Of a DNA stretch of 64,000 nt, positions 1-8,216 are shown one piece after another. The notes under the pieces are model-generated. The model did no database searches, was not told where the DNA came from, and was given only the letters and a program-made list of their open reading frames with translations. Numbering within the stretch: position 1 is the stretch's first letter; every line of letters starts with the position of its first letter. The stretch is from a virus. Location of the stretch: positions 62,001-126,000 of the IMG/VR virus record IMGVR_UViG_3300025770_000008; one strand, written 5' to 3'. The translations under genes were made by a program, and so were the position numbers.

Positions 1-143
1 GAGAGTGGCGCCTTCTTGAGTTGGGTCAGGTTTCTGCGAGCGTGTGCAGGGCGCATGCGCCCTGGAATGGTGGGCTCACCCCCGCCTGCGGAATAGGGAG
101 CAGCGAGCTTCTCAAGGATGGCGGCTCTGCGGGTGTTGTTCAT
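1..143 (-). CDS. Leader-family small basic virion-type protein, cut by the window edge
   Basis: Leftward gene, open from its ATG at 143-141 to base 1, so its C-terminus lies outside the window. It begins MNNTRRAAILEKLAAPYS, which matches the N-terminal leader shared by eight other proteins here (RK/RR, then a hydrophobic pair, then LEK-L-A). The remainder visible is rich in Arg, Pro and Gly. Its start overlaps the stop of the upstream gene (ATGA), so it is translationally coupled to the small basic genes before it. Function is inferred only from the leader and the position at the end of the virion block: possibly a protein packaged inside the capsid. The codon-by-codon reading is clear; the role is a guess. 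Confidence 0.6.
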   Translation of the reverse strand, partial: MNNTRRAAILEKLAAPYSAGGGEPTIPGRMRPAHARRNLTQLKKAPL

Positions 144-367
144 GTCAGACCGATCTTTACTCGGTTGTAGTCGCCCTTACGGAACTTATCCCGGAGCGCT
201 TTTGTGAACTCTTCCTTGCTCTGCGCGGGCGGCTTCGCAACCGGGGGCTTCGTCGGGACCTTCTTCGGGACCTTCTTCGGGGTCTTTTTTACGGCGGCGC
301 GGACCAGCTTAGGCAGTATACCCGCGGCGAGCTTCTCCAAGATGGCGGCTTTGCGTGCGTTCGTCAT
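140..367 (-). CDS. Leader-family small Lys-rich protein
   Basis: A 75-residue protein with the leader MTNARKAAILEKLAAGIL at residues 1-18, then a Lys/Pro-rich middle with TPKKVPKK-type repeats (about residues 25-48) like the tail of a histone H1. The C-terminal third (about 49-75) is mixed and charged. It overlaps the next gene by 4 bases (ATGA) and follows another leader-family gene after a 9-base gap. I do not recognise a family. Strong positive charge plus the shared leader suggest a DNA-associated protein carried into the prohead, as T4 internal proteins are; this is inference. Confidence 0.6.
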   Translation of the reverse strand: MTNARKAAILEKLAAGILPKLVRAAVKKTPKKVPKKVPTKPPVAKPPAQSKEEFTKALRDKFRKGDYNRVKIGLT

Positions 368-376
368 TAAACGTCC

Positions 377-610
377 TCAGGGGTTCCACTTGTGCCCGCT
401 CGTTTCCACCCCCAACCGCTTTTCTGCCTCATGCTGCGCTTTAGTAGGGGAGCCAGCACGGAGCTTCTTCCGGAGGTCGCTGCCGTACCAACTACGCCCG
501 ACAGGGGTGCCGAGGATGCTGACTGGGTTGTCTGCCACCCAGACACGCTTTGACTTCTTCTTGTCCGCGGCGAGCTTCTCAAGAACGGCGGCTTTGCGTG
601 CGGGGGTCAT
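377..610 (-). CDS. Leader-family small basic protein
   Basis: A 77-residue protein starting MTPARKAAVLEKLAADKK, so it carries the same N-terminal leader as its two downstream neighbours. The rest is basic, without membrane segments, and ends in HKWNP. Its ATG overlaps the stop codon of the holin-like gene (610-608 against 609-607). The first 15 residues are nearly identical to those of the protein at 140-367 (RKAA, then LEKLAA), while the bodies differ. That pattern fits a common targeting or processing tag on unrelated cargo. No known family recognised. Confidence 0.6.
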   Translation of the reverse strand: MTPARKAAVLEKLAADKKKSKRVWVADNPVSILGTPVGRSWYGSDLRKKLRAGSPTKAQHEAEKRLGVETSGHKWNP

Positions 611-1020
611 GGTCCACCTGCGGGGGCCAGGATAGCTGGAGCATCCTCGGGCATGACCCCCTGAGCGCCACCGGAAGCGCCCATGCCGTCCATGTACGCC
701 AGCTCCTCGTTGAGCATGGCGTCGAACTCATCACCGGTGAGGTCCGGCCACTTCTTCTCAATCATGCCCCACAGGAGCTTGGCCTTGTCGATGCCAGCGC
801 CCTCGGGGTCGGCCTTGAGCTGCTTCGCAGCCATCTCCTCCAGACCGCGGGCACCATTGCGGATGCCCAGGCGAATCTGCTCTTCCTGGCGCTCGGAGAT
901 GTCCAGCTTGAAGCGCGCCTTCACCCACTGGTAGCCCAGTCGGGCGATGATGATGGCCGCGATCTCCAAGATAGGGAGAAGATACGAAGCTGCGGTCGAG
1001 CCAAGTGTTGCCCAATCCAT
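607..1020 (-). CDS. Holin-like protein with one N-terminal membrane segment
   Basis: A 137-residue protein. Residues about 7-30 form one hydrophobic helix (SYLLPILEIAAIIIARLGYQ), followed by an amphipathic, charged region (KLDISERQEEQIRLG) and an acidic Gly/Pro-rich tail. One N-terminal transmembrane helix, a soluble helical domain containing a Gly-Ala-rich segment, and a K-x-LLW-x-MIEKKWP stretch resemble the LL-H type of phage holin. It sits at the end of the virion block beyond the tail genes. No endolysin is visible in this window, which weakens the case. It could instead be a structural membrane-contact protein. Confidence 0.45.
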   Translation of the reverse strand: MDWATLGSTAASYLLPILEIAAIIIARLGYQWVKARFKLDISERQEEQIRLGIRNGARGLEEMAAKQLKADPEGAGIDKAKLLWGMIEKKWPDLTGDEFDAMLNEELAYMDGMGASGGAQGVMPEDAPAILAPAGGP

Positions 1021-1071
1021 TTCAGACCTCCAAGTCTTTCAACTGACGAAGGGGGAGCCCTTCAGGCGAGC

Positions 1072-1854
1072 TTAGACGAGACGGCCGCCGTGGTAGCCGC
1101 CGGTCGCATCAGGGGCCAAGAAGGTCTCAGCCAGCTGGAGCTGGGCCAACCGGATGGGCTGGATGCGCTCGTACTGGATGGCAACCGACTCCTGCATGAC
1201 CAGACCCTGGGCGTCGACCGCCATCGAGTGCTGGGGAATCATGCACTGCTCCAGGTACATCGACGCGACGTTGTTCTCCTGGTTGTCCTTCATGACCAGC
1301 AGGAGCCCGATGGGCTGGCTGAACAGGTCGGACGCCAAGTTCAAGAACATGTTGTCGTAGCCCGGGGGCACCTTCACCGAGTGCAGGCTCGGGCTCCGTC
1401 CGCCGGCAGCGCCGGTCAGGAACGGATTGACGCCAACACCACCAGACTCGAAGAGTGGGCGCACCTGATGGGCGTCCACGTTCGCGTCGGCGCGGGTGTC
1501 GTAGTACGCGGTCAGGCAGCGCAAGAGCGACGGCCCGTGGTACATGATGCGCCCGAACGAAATCTGGCCCACGCTGCGGCCGGTCATGAAGTACGACCGC
1601 TCCGAGCCCAGCTCGAAGATGCGCGTGATGGCCTGATTCTGGCTGAGAGCCCAGTTCTGGGTCATGCCGATGGGGAACACCAGCGTCTCAGCGAGGTTCG
1701 GGTCACTTCCCTCACCAGCGGGCAAGCCCACCTGGGAGAAGAAGGGGGGTCCTGCACAGATGAGGACGAACTTTCCGTTGAGGAAGTTCCCCTCAGGGAT
1801 GCCGCCCTGTACGTGTGTGGAGTACGGCTTCCACCCTGCGAGTCCCTCAGCCAT
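1072..1854 (-). CDS. Virion structural protein, probable tail tube
   Basis: A 260-residue protein, mostly beta and turn in character, with no membrane segment. Central motifs (about residues 78-112: RIFELGSERSYFMTGRSVG, then RIMYHGPSLLRCL) resemble tail-tube-type proteins of large myoviruses, where an 'ELGS...G...G.' stretch precedes a stretch like 'R.lY.GpsLL'. It lies downstream of the sheath gene with two smaller genes between. The start has no competing upstream in-frame candidate. I am sure it is a virion protein but only moderately sure it is the tube. A baseplate or plug protein is the alternative. Confidence 0.5.
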   Translation of the reverse strand: MAEGLAGWKPYSTHVQGGIPEGNFLNGKFVLICAGPPFFSQVGLPAGEGSDPNLAETLVFPIGMTQNWALSQNQAITRIFELGSERSYFMTGRSVGQISFGRIMYHGPSLLRCLTAYYDTRADANVDAHQVRPLFESGGVGVNPFLTGAAGGRSPSLHSVKVPPGYDNMFLNLASDLFSQPIGLLLVMKDNQENNVASMYLEQCMIPQHSMAVDAQGLVMQESVAIQYERIQPIRLAQLQLAETFLAPDATGGYHGGRLV

Positions 1855-1895
1855 TTCCTTAGGCTCCTTCTTCAGCTCTCTTTGAGTCTACGATT

Positions 1896-2663
1896 CTAAC
1901 TATTGTCAGCCAAGGCTTGGCTGAGCGTACCCAGAGCCTTCTTGCGTTCTGTCAGCTTCTTGAACCAGCCGGGGCCGGGCTGTGAGGGTGGAGCGCCATA
2001 GCGGGCTGTCTTGGCTGCAGCGGCGGTTGCCTTGGCCTTGGCCTTAGCTGCCATCACCGACGAACCGAGTTCCCGACCCTTGGACTTCGCACCAGCCAGC
2101 TCGCCCTGGAGCTTCTTCCACGGGGAGTAGCTCCGGTTGGCTGCAGCGCGCCGAACGAGACCCATGACCTCGGTGGCCTTGTAGTTCCCCTCGGCAATCC
2201 GCTGACCGGCCGTGCCTTTGCCCACGTGGCGCTTGAGGCGCTTCTCGTCCTTGTGCAGCTTGTAGCCCGCACTGACAGGCGAGCCTGCCTGAGCACGACG
2301 CTGCCCGAGAGTACCCTTGCCCACGTGGGGCTTCAGGGGCTTCTTGTCCGGTATGACGGACCACTGGTGGCCTCGCCGCGCCTTCGGGAAGCTCCGGACG
2401 TTCGCGTTTGCCTGCGCAGCACGAGCAGCCGAGCGGCGGGCCTTGCCACGAAGCCGGACCTGCCCCCGTCGCTGAATGGCGCGCTTGAGGCTACCGCGGG
2501 CGTGCCAAGACTTCGACCCCTTGACGGGGGCCTGCTTCTGGATGCGCGCCTGGAGCTTGGCGCTTTCAGCGTTTGCCGAATCCGCCCCACGCCGGTAATC
2601 GCCGTAGGTCTTGCTGTCTGCAGCCACCTTCTCAAGCAGCGACACCTTGCGTGAAGTCAGCAT
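1896..2663 (-). CDS. Leader-family Lys/Arg-rich protein with internal repeats
   Basis: A 255-residue, very basic protein. Residues 1-17 (MLTSRKVSLLEKVAADS) are a variant of the shared leader, with LEK-V-A in place of LEK-L-A. The middle contains a repeated unit of the form KPLKPHVGKGTLGQRRA and KRLKRHVGKGTAGQRIA, about 40 residues apart, an internal duplication. No hydrophobic membrane segment and almost no acidic patch are present. This looks like a DNA-binding internal head protein rather than an enzyme. It lies between the 155-residue virion protein and the probable tube. Confidence 0.65.
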   Translation of the reverse strand: MLTSRKVSLLEKVAADSKTYGDYRRGADSANAESAKLQARIQKQAPVKGSKSWHARGSLKRAIQRRGQVRLRGKARRSAARAAQANANVRSFPKARRGHQWSVIPDKKPLKPHVGKGTLGQRRAQAGSPVSAGYKLHKDEKRLKRHVGKGTAGQRIAEGNYKATEVMGLVRRAAANRSYSPWKKLQGELAGAKSKGRELGSSVMAAKAKAKATAAAAKTARYGAPPSQPGPGWFKKLTERKKALGTLSQALADNS

Positions 2664-2667
2664 CGGC

Positions 2668-3135
2668 TTAGGTGCGACGGCAGGTCAGCAAGACACGGCA
2701 AGCGGCATTGCCGCCAGCCTTGACATGCTCGATACGGAAGAGCCCACCAGCAGCGACGGGTGCCGTAGCGTCGTTGTACCCCGCCGACATGCGGAAGACC
2801 GCGCCGTCCGCACCACCGGTCATGTTGATGGCCGTGTGGATGTCCGCGTCGGCGGCGGTGACCACCGTGACCGTGTTGTCGTTGGCACCCGCCGCGTCGT
2901 CGGTCTTGATGACCATGACGTCAATCAGGGTCAGCGCGTCAGTGATGGCGATGTCGTAGTCTGCAGTCGCAACGTCCGCGATGTCCTGCTGGAGCACCAC
3001 GACGCCGTTCAGCTCGCTCGCGACGAAGCCCGCCTCGACGTCCTTGTAGACCTCACTCAGGGCGTCGCCCATGGTGCCGCTGCGGAACCGCTTGCCTGGA
3101 AGGCGCTTCGCAGCGCCGAAGGAATCAGAAGCCAT
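2668..3135 (-). CDS. Small beta-rich virion protein, unidentified
   Basis: A 155-residue protein with an N-terminal basic stretch (about residues 8-20) followed by a beta-strand-rich, Ala/Thr/Asp-rich body and a short basic C-terminus. It sits immediately downstream of the sheath gene. A copy of the 15-bp palindrome (3163-3177) lies 28 bases upstream of its ATG, in the 45-base gap after the sheath. Composition resembles small capsid-decoration or fibre proteins, but no diagnostic motif is visible. Tail accessory protein is equally possible. Confidence 0.55.
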   Translation of the reverse strand: MASDSFGAAKRLPGKRFRSGTMGDALSEVYKDVEAGFVASELNGVVVLQQDIADVATADYDIAITDALTLIDVMVIKTDDAAGANDNTVTVVTAADADIHTAINMTGGADGAVFRMSAGYNDATAPVAAGGLFRIEHVKAGGNAACRVLLTCRRT

Positions 3136-3162
3136 TTGCTGAGTCTCCTCAAGACCGCTAGG

Positions 3163-3177
3163 TATTAGCGGCTAATA
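3163..3177. repeat. 15-bp palindrome site 1 (exact)
   Basis: TATTAGCGGCTAATA on the + strand, which reads TATTAGCCGCTAATA on the - strand. Arms of 7 bp are perfect around one central base. It is intergenic, upstream of the 155-residue virion gene. It is one of nine exact matches in the window to TATTAGYCGCTAATA. Confidence 0.95.
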
Positions 3178-3180
3178 GTC

Positions 3181-6100
3181 CTAGGCCACAATCGTGAGAC
3201 GCAGCCGGTTGAAGGGGTACCACGTGATGGTATCCACGGTCACGAGAACGCCATCCGGGCGAGTCGTATCCTGAGCGATGCTGGACACCGAAGCAGCTGC
3301 GAGGGCCTTCTTCGGACCCGCGTAGTTCGCCGACACCGCCTGGAGGGAGATGTTCAGCGCATCCAGCAACGACTTGTCGATGACGTTGCGACCAATCATC
3401 CGCTTCGTCGCAGCCCGAATGGCCTTGGCGTAGATGTCGATGGCCTTGGTGATGGACAGCTCCTGCGACTTGATGGAGCTGAGGTCCGTCGACAGCTGGT
3501 GCCGACAGGCCAGAGGACCACCGGGGGCATCCTGGAGAATCCAGAACACGCCACCCGCAGCCGCGGTAGCCATCTCGTCTTCCGAGAAGAGGTCACTCGA
3601 CCCGATGGGCCGGGTGAAACCAACCATCGGCAGGTTCGTGTGCGGCTGCTGCGCGGGCAGCTGAGCCACCATCGCCGCCTGGGCCGCACACAGGTAGTAA
3701 CCGGGGACCACGATTTCCGTGCCCGCGCTGTCCGTCCCGACCTTCTCAGGCTGGGTGTAGAACAAGCGCCGGTTCTGGTAACCGGTAGCTCCGCCCGTGA
3801 TTTCCGCCATCGTCTCGCAAACAGCCAGCCGTCCGGCCGTCGTGCTGGTCTTGACGGCTGCCTGACGGACCAGGATGGAGCAGGTCTCCCCATCAACCTC
3901 AAAGTCGTCAAGGTCAGCTGCGGTCGTCCGGAAGTAGTTGTCGTCGTTACCACCTGAACCCGGACCGAAGCCCGGGATGTAGATGTTGGTGGTGTCGATT
4001 CGCACGACGGTCGCGCTGACCACCTTGGTCACCAGCCACTTGAACGCATCACCGGCGCGGTCGAGGTAGACCCCGTCGTCCGGCGTGTAGTCCGTGCCGG
4101 CAGCACCACTGAGGGCATTGCCGTCCGCGTTCAGCTTGCCGTCGATAGCGGTGGAGACGTTGAGCGTCTCGTCGGCGAACTCCAGCTCGAACTTGCCACC
4201 ACCGATGTCGGTGATGGTCATCGACCCCGAGATGACCAGCGTGCTGACCTTCTCAGTGGGCAGAGCCTCGTTCACGAACGCGATGCGCTCCTTGCCCTGA
4301 ACCGCCGCCGACATGTCGGTGACGTGCAGGTTGAAGAGCTTGGTGACCTCCGCGTCCTGCGTGAGCGGGGCGAGGGCGTAGACCTCCTTCTTTCGGAGGA
4401 AGTCCAGGGCCTGCGCGTAAGCGTCGACCGTACCGTTGGGGGCGTCTGCAGTGACCTCCCCCAGACCCATCGCAGAGATGTTCACGTTGGTCCGGTTGAG
4501 GAACGCCTTCGCGAGACCGAACGCCAGCGGGTTCTCCGGGGTGACCGGACCGATGAGGCTCTCGACCTCGTCAGCGCTGTTGAAGGTCAGCATCTCAGGC
4601 GAGACGGCCGCCGCACTCACGTCCTTGCGCAGAGCCTTGTAGCCCACGTAGACCGGTGCGACACCGCCCATCGGGATGCCAGCAGCGTCACGGTTGACCC
4701 CGCCCTTGACCACGAAGCGCTCCAGCAACGTGTCGACGACCATCTCCGGCGCGAGGTCCGGCCGGTCGACAGAGTCGGGCAGGTTCTCCGCCACGATGTT
4801 CCAGTTGGCGAGGTCCTTGTTGTTGTCGACCGAGAACTCCGAGAGGACCAGCTCACCACCCGTAAAGGTGCTTCCGCCGATGACGAAGTCGTTGAGGGCA
4901 ACGACGCGGCCGAGGATGGCCCCGTTGTTGAACATCATGTCGCCGGGCTTGACCTTGGCGGCACCACCAGTGAACAGGCGACCCTTGTAGGAAATCTGCT
5001 CAGAGTGGAACGCGTTGGCCCACACACGCCGGAAGGTGAGCGCCGTGTCGCTCGTCGTCGCATCGCCCGTACCGGTGAACCGGAGCAAGAGGGACAACTC
5101 ATCGTCGTCAGCAACAACGCGGTCGAGCACATTCTCACCACTGAAGGTGATTGTGACGGCGCCCGTGCTGTAGACAATGGCCGACTCGCCCGCGACCGAG
5201 CTGAGGACCGAGTCAGTCAGGTCCGACTCTGAGGTGACGGTGAAGGTGGACGGGAAGACGCCGTTCGAGAACGCGTGCCCCACCTCGATCATCCGCAGCG
5301 CGAAGTTGGCGCCCTTGTCCTGAATCTTGCACGACGCGTTCGTCACCGTGGTGGCGTCCTGGTCGAAAGAAGCAGCGGCCCCGCCCAGAGCGGTCTCGAA
5401 GGCAGCAGTGGTGCTGCCTGCCGCATCCGAGAGCAGACGAATGGTCGCCCCATTCACGTGCTTCCGGTCAAAGAAGCAGATACGCCCGTTCAGCTCGCTC
5501 ACGCCAATGAACGTATCGAGGTCTCCACCACCAGGGTCAGCTTCCGCCTGAATCTGCTCGTCGATTTCCTTCACGACCTCCGCGAGCGTCGGAGTACCAA
5601 CGAACGCGTCGATGGCGAGAGAGACAACGGTGCCCGCGCCGCCGTCGTAGGCGGAGTGCTTGACGTCCAAGACGCCGTCGTGGTCCGCCAGTGCCCCGAG
5701 GGTGACGTCACAGAGGATGAACGCCGGAGACGTCAGCCCCGTGTACGCGATGGTCTGCGCGCCCGGGACGAGAGCCCCGTCACGCGAAGCACCGGCACGC
5801 GAGTTGTAGTTCGCCTTGGCGAGGACGTGGCGACGACGTGCGTCCTGCCAGCCAGCACCACCAGCGGTACCGATGCCCGAAAGCGTGGCCGTCCGCGACT
5901 TGAAGCCGCCGAAGAGCGTCTCCAGGATGGCGTCGTTGTCCGCCTTGATTTCGAGGGACGAGTCCGGGCCGAGGCCGCCATCCGTGGTGCTGATGCGCAG
6001 CACGTTGATCGACTTGCCCACGGTTGCATCGCCGTTGTCATCGTCGGGTGAGAACACAGCCACACTGGTGCAGGAGATACCAGCGACCGCGTGGATGGCG

Positions 6101-7503
6101 TCAACCACCACACCGGACATGTCCACGTCAATCCAAGGACCTCCGTGGATGGACAGGCTCAGCTTGCCGCTGATGCCCAGCTCGGTCTCGGCCGTATCGG
6201 CAGCTTCCACCGGCATCGCGCCAGTGATGGACGCCACGATGGTCGTGTGGTCGGCCTTGAAGTTGGGGGCGTCTTCGCCTCCGCCGCAGTGCCACTCCGC
6301 CTGCAGGCCAGCCGTAGGAAGGAAGGGAACCGCCCCCATGCCGTCTGCGAAGTTCAGCGTGACGATGAGGTCCTTCGCCGTGTCCATCCCGCCGATGCCC
6401 GCGTCGAGCGCCGTCTGAAGGGCGTCGTACGTGACCGTGACGGCCTGCCGCTGGACGTCCAAGGTCTTGGTGCCGGATGTGTACACGAACTTCGCCGTGC
6501 CCGCGTCCAGCCCGACAACCGTCGTGAACTTCACGTTGACCGCATTGCCTAGGGCACCAATGAAGTTGCCCGGCACGCCGTTCGCTTGGTCCTTACGCCA
6601 GTTCTGAAGGCCGATAGCCTCGACGTTCAACCAGTTCAGCCCAGTGACGTCAGGCCACTGCTCGGTACCGGAGCCCTTCGCCAAGTGGGCGAGGGGAATC
6701 TTGATGCTCGCCTCACGACCGGTGTGAACCAGCGTGTTGGTCTTCGAGCCCGGGATGCTGCGGCCGGTCAAGTTGGTCCGCAGGTTGCCCAGCGCAGGCT
6801 GGTTGACCAGCGACGTGACCACGTTCGCGAACTCACTGGCGGAGCCGGTGAACGAGTTCCAGTTACCCGACGCGTCGTCGCGGAAGGGCTGGAGCGTGCC
6901 AGCGAAGTACCGGTAGGGCGTGACGTCGTCGGCATCGATGGCGACCTCGCCGATGGACGCCATCGGGGACGGAAGGTCGCCGAAGCCAACCTCGTAGTCC
7001 TGTCCGGTGTAGCCATCCGTACCGAGGGTCTCCGTGTCCGCAGTCAAGTTGAGCAGGGTGTACGCGTCAGCCGCGATGACCTCCAACTTGAGTCGAGCAC
7101 TCCTCCCCTTGGTGACCGTCGCAAGCACGAGCTTGTTGTCCTGGAACAGCGCCGTCGCTCCGGTGAGCTGGGCGTTGATGCTGTTCTGGACGATCTCTTG
7201 CGAGAGCGTAGCCCCACCAACGGTGACCGGGAGGTTGATGACCTGCCCCGGAGCCCCGTCGACCGCGATGCTCAGCTTCTTGCCGGAGCCGGCAATCGCC
7301 GCCCCAACTGCTGCCGAGCTGCGGATGACCGCTCCGGTAAGCACCTGCGCCTTCGCGTTCAGGGCGCCGTCAGCGTCCAGGGGTTCAACAATCTGGAAGC
7401 AAGGCCCAACGATGCAAGCAACGAGGTCGGGCTCCAGAACGGTGGGGGCAGCAGCACTGAGCTGCTGGTCAATCTCGACACTGGGGCGCCTAAGCTGTGC
7501 CAT
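3181..7503 (-). CDS. Giant tail sheath protein
   Basis: A 1440-residue protein. The N-terminus (residues 4-34, RRPSVEIDQQ... then LVACIVGPC) matches the usual sheath start. The C-terminal part, from about residue 955, has sheath hallmarks: a GYKALR segment, LTFNSADEVESLIGP, then EVYALAPLTQDAEVTKLFNLHV, and a final domain with helix and strand order typical of phage sheath C-termini. T4 gp18 is roughly half this length. The extra sequence before residue 955 holds three similar beta-alpha modules near residues 76-165, 449-545 and 626-720 (L-x-I-x-V/I-x-G, then a helix, then a beta hairpin). A 74-base gap precedes the gene. Confidence 0.85.
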   Translation of the reverse strand: MAQLRRPSVEIDQQLSAAAPTVLEPDLVACIVGPCFQIVEPLDADGALNAKAQVLTGAVIRSSAAVGAAIAGSGKKLSIAVDGAPGQVINLPVTVGGATLSQEIVQNSINAQLTGATALFQDNKLVLATVTKGRSARLKLEVIAADAYTLLNLTADTETLGTDGYTGQDYEVGFGDLPSPMASIGEVAIDADDVTPYRYFAGTLQPFRDDASGNWNSFTGSASEFANVVTSLVNQPALGNLRTNLTGRSIPGSKTNTLVHTGREASIKIPLAHLAKGSGTEQWPDVTGLNWLNVEAIGLQNWRKDQANGVPGNFIGALGNAVNVKFTTVVGLDAGTAKFVYTSGTKTLDVQRQAVTVTYDALQTALDAGIGGMDTAKDLIVTLNFADGMGAVPFLPTAGLQAEWHCGGGEDAPNFKADHTTIVASITGAMPVEAADTAETELGISGKLSLSIHGGPWIDVDMSGVVVDAIHAVAGISCTSVAVFSPDDDNGDATVGKSINVLRISTTDGGLGPDSSLEIKADNDAILETLFGGFKSRTATLSGIGTAGGAGWQDARRRHVLAKANYNSRAGASRDGALVPGAQTIAYTGLTSPAFILCDVTLGALADHDGVLDVKHSAYDGGAGTVVSLAIDAFVGTPTLAEVVKEIDEQIQAEADPGGGDLDTFIGVSELNGRICFFDRKHVNGATIRLLSDAAGSTTAAFETALGGAAASFDQDATTVTNASCKIQDKGANFALRMIEVGHAFSNGVFPSTFTVTSESDLTDSVLSSVAGESAIVYSTGAVTITFSGENVLDRVVADDDELSLLLRFTGTGDATTSDTALTFRRVWANAFHSEQISYKGRLFTGGAAKVKPGDMMFNNGAILGRVVALNDFVIGGSTFTGGELVLSEFSVDNNKDLANWNIVAENLPDSVDRPDLAPEMVVDTLLERFVVKGGVNRDAAGIPMGGVAPVYVGYKALRKDVSAAAVSPEMLTFNSADEVESLIGPVTPENPLAFGLAKAFLNRTNVNISAMGLGEVTADAPNGTVDAYAQALDFLRKKEVYALAPLTQDAEVTKLFNLHVTDMSAAVQGKERIAFVNEALPTEKVSTLVISGSMTITDIGGGKFELEFADETLNVSTAIDGKLNADGNALSGAAGTDYTPDDGVYLDRAGDAFKWLVTKVVSATVVRIDTTNIYIPGFGPGSGGNDDNYFRTTAADLDDFEVDGETCSILVRQAAVKTSTTAGRLAVCETMAEITGGATGYQNRRLFYTQPEKVGTDSAGTEIVVPGYYLCAAQAAMVAQLPAQQPHTNLPMVGFTRPIGSSDLFSEDEMATAAAGGVFWILQDAPGGPLACRHQLSTDLSSIKSQELSITKAIDIYAKAIRAATKRMIGRNVIDKSLLDALNISLQAVSANYAGPKKALAAASVSSIAQDTTRPDGVLVTVDTITWYPFNRLRLTIVA

Positions 7504-7577
7504 TGTGTTTCCGGCTCCTCATTGCAGTACCCAAATGGAGTGTGCCAGTCGGCGGCACGTGCTCAAAACAAGGCTGT

Positions 7578-8216
7578 TTAGTTGTCACTGAACTCAAGCA
7601 TATACCGGCTTACTTGACTATAGAATCCGCTCGCATCAGCAGAAATGACTTCCTGCAGTGAAACGGGCACCGATACCTGGACCGTCTTCCACTCCGGGGT
7701 AGGCGAACCGGGGATTACCCGCTTGGCCGGGGTCTCCGGATTGATGGTCAATCGCTGGGTGGCAATGTGGTGAAGCCGACCCACCTTGTGCAGCTCGCGC
7801 TGGAACAACAGCATGCGAGTGGCAACCCACCATCCCAGCAGCTGAGCCTCTAGCCCCTCTCGCGCCGTGCACGAGAACACGATGTGGAACGACACCAAGT
7901 CCGTCATGGTCAGGTTCTGCCCAATCCACCGCGGCTTCAACGTCTGGTCGATTGACGTCCCGCCGAAGTTGACCTGGGTCCGGGACACGATGATGCGGGG
8001 GCGCTTGTTGCTGGCCTCCCGCTCATCCGGCTCCTGTCCCGCGATGAAGACGTCGCTCTCCTCGTCCACCGGGTCCCAGTGGTAGCTGCCCGGCTGGCGC
8101 GCACGGAACAACCCCTGGCTGAAGAGGATGAACGCCCGCACAGCCACCTGGAGACGATCCTCCAGTGCTTCCGCGAACGAGGCTTCTGGCGGGGGCTTAT
8201 TGATGCTCATGGTCAC
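7578..8216 (-). CDS. Neck or tail-terminator-like protein
   Basis: A 212-residue soluble protein whose ATG lies 20 bases inside the end of the upstream gene; a second ATG two codons later is possible. Position directly before the sheath gene, size and lack of membrane or coiled-coil regions fit a tail-completion or terminator protein of a myovirus (the T4 gp3/gp15 position). No motif proves this. About residues 75-150 show alternating beta strands and a Trp-rich helix (LLGWWVATRMLLFQREL). Confidence 0.45.
   Translation of the reverse strand: MTMSINKPPPEASFAEALEDRLQVAVRAFILFSQGLFRARQPGSYHWDPVDEESDVFIAGQEPDEREASNKRPRIIVSRTQVNFGGTSIDQTLKPRWIGQNLTMTDLVSFHIVFSCTAREGLEAQLLGWWVATRMLLFQRELHKVGRLHHIATQRLTINPETPAKRVIPGSPTPEWKTVQVSVPVSLQEVISADASGFYSQVSRYMLEFSDN

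Noticed and set aside
550-1899. A 449-codon rightward open frame at the left end
   Set aside because: It is antisense to the holin-like and tube-like genes and the leader gene, with shadow composition and no recognisable domain.
7542-7558. GTGCC-N7-GGCAC hairpin before the sheath gene
   Set aside because: The stem is only 5 bp with no U-run on the leftward strand, so I do not call it a terminator.
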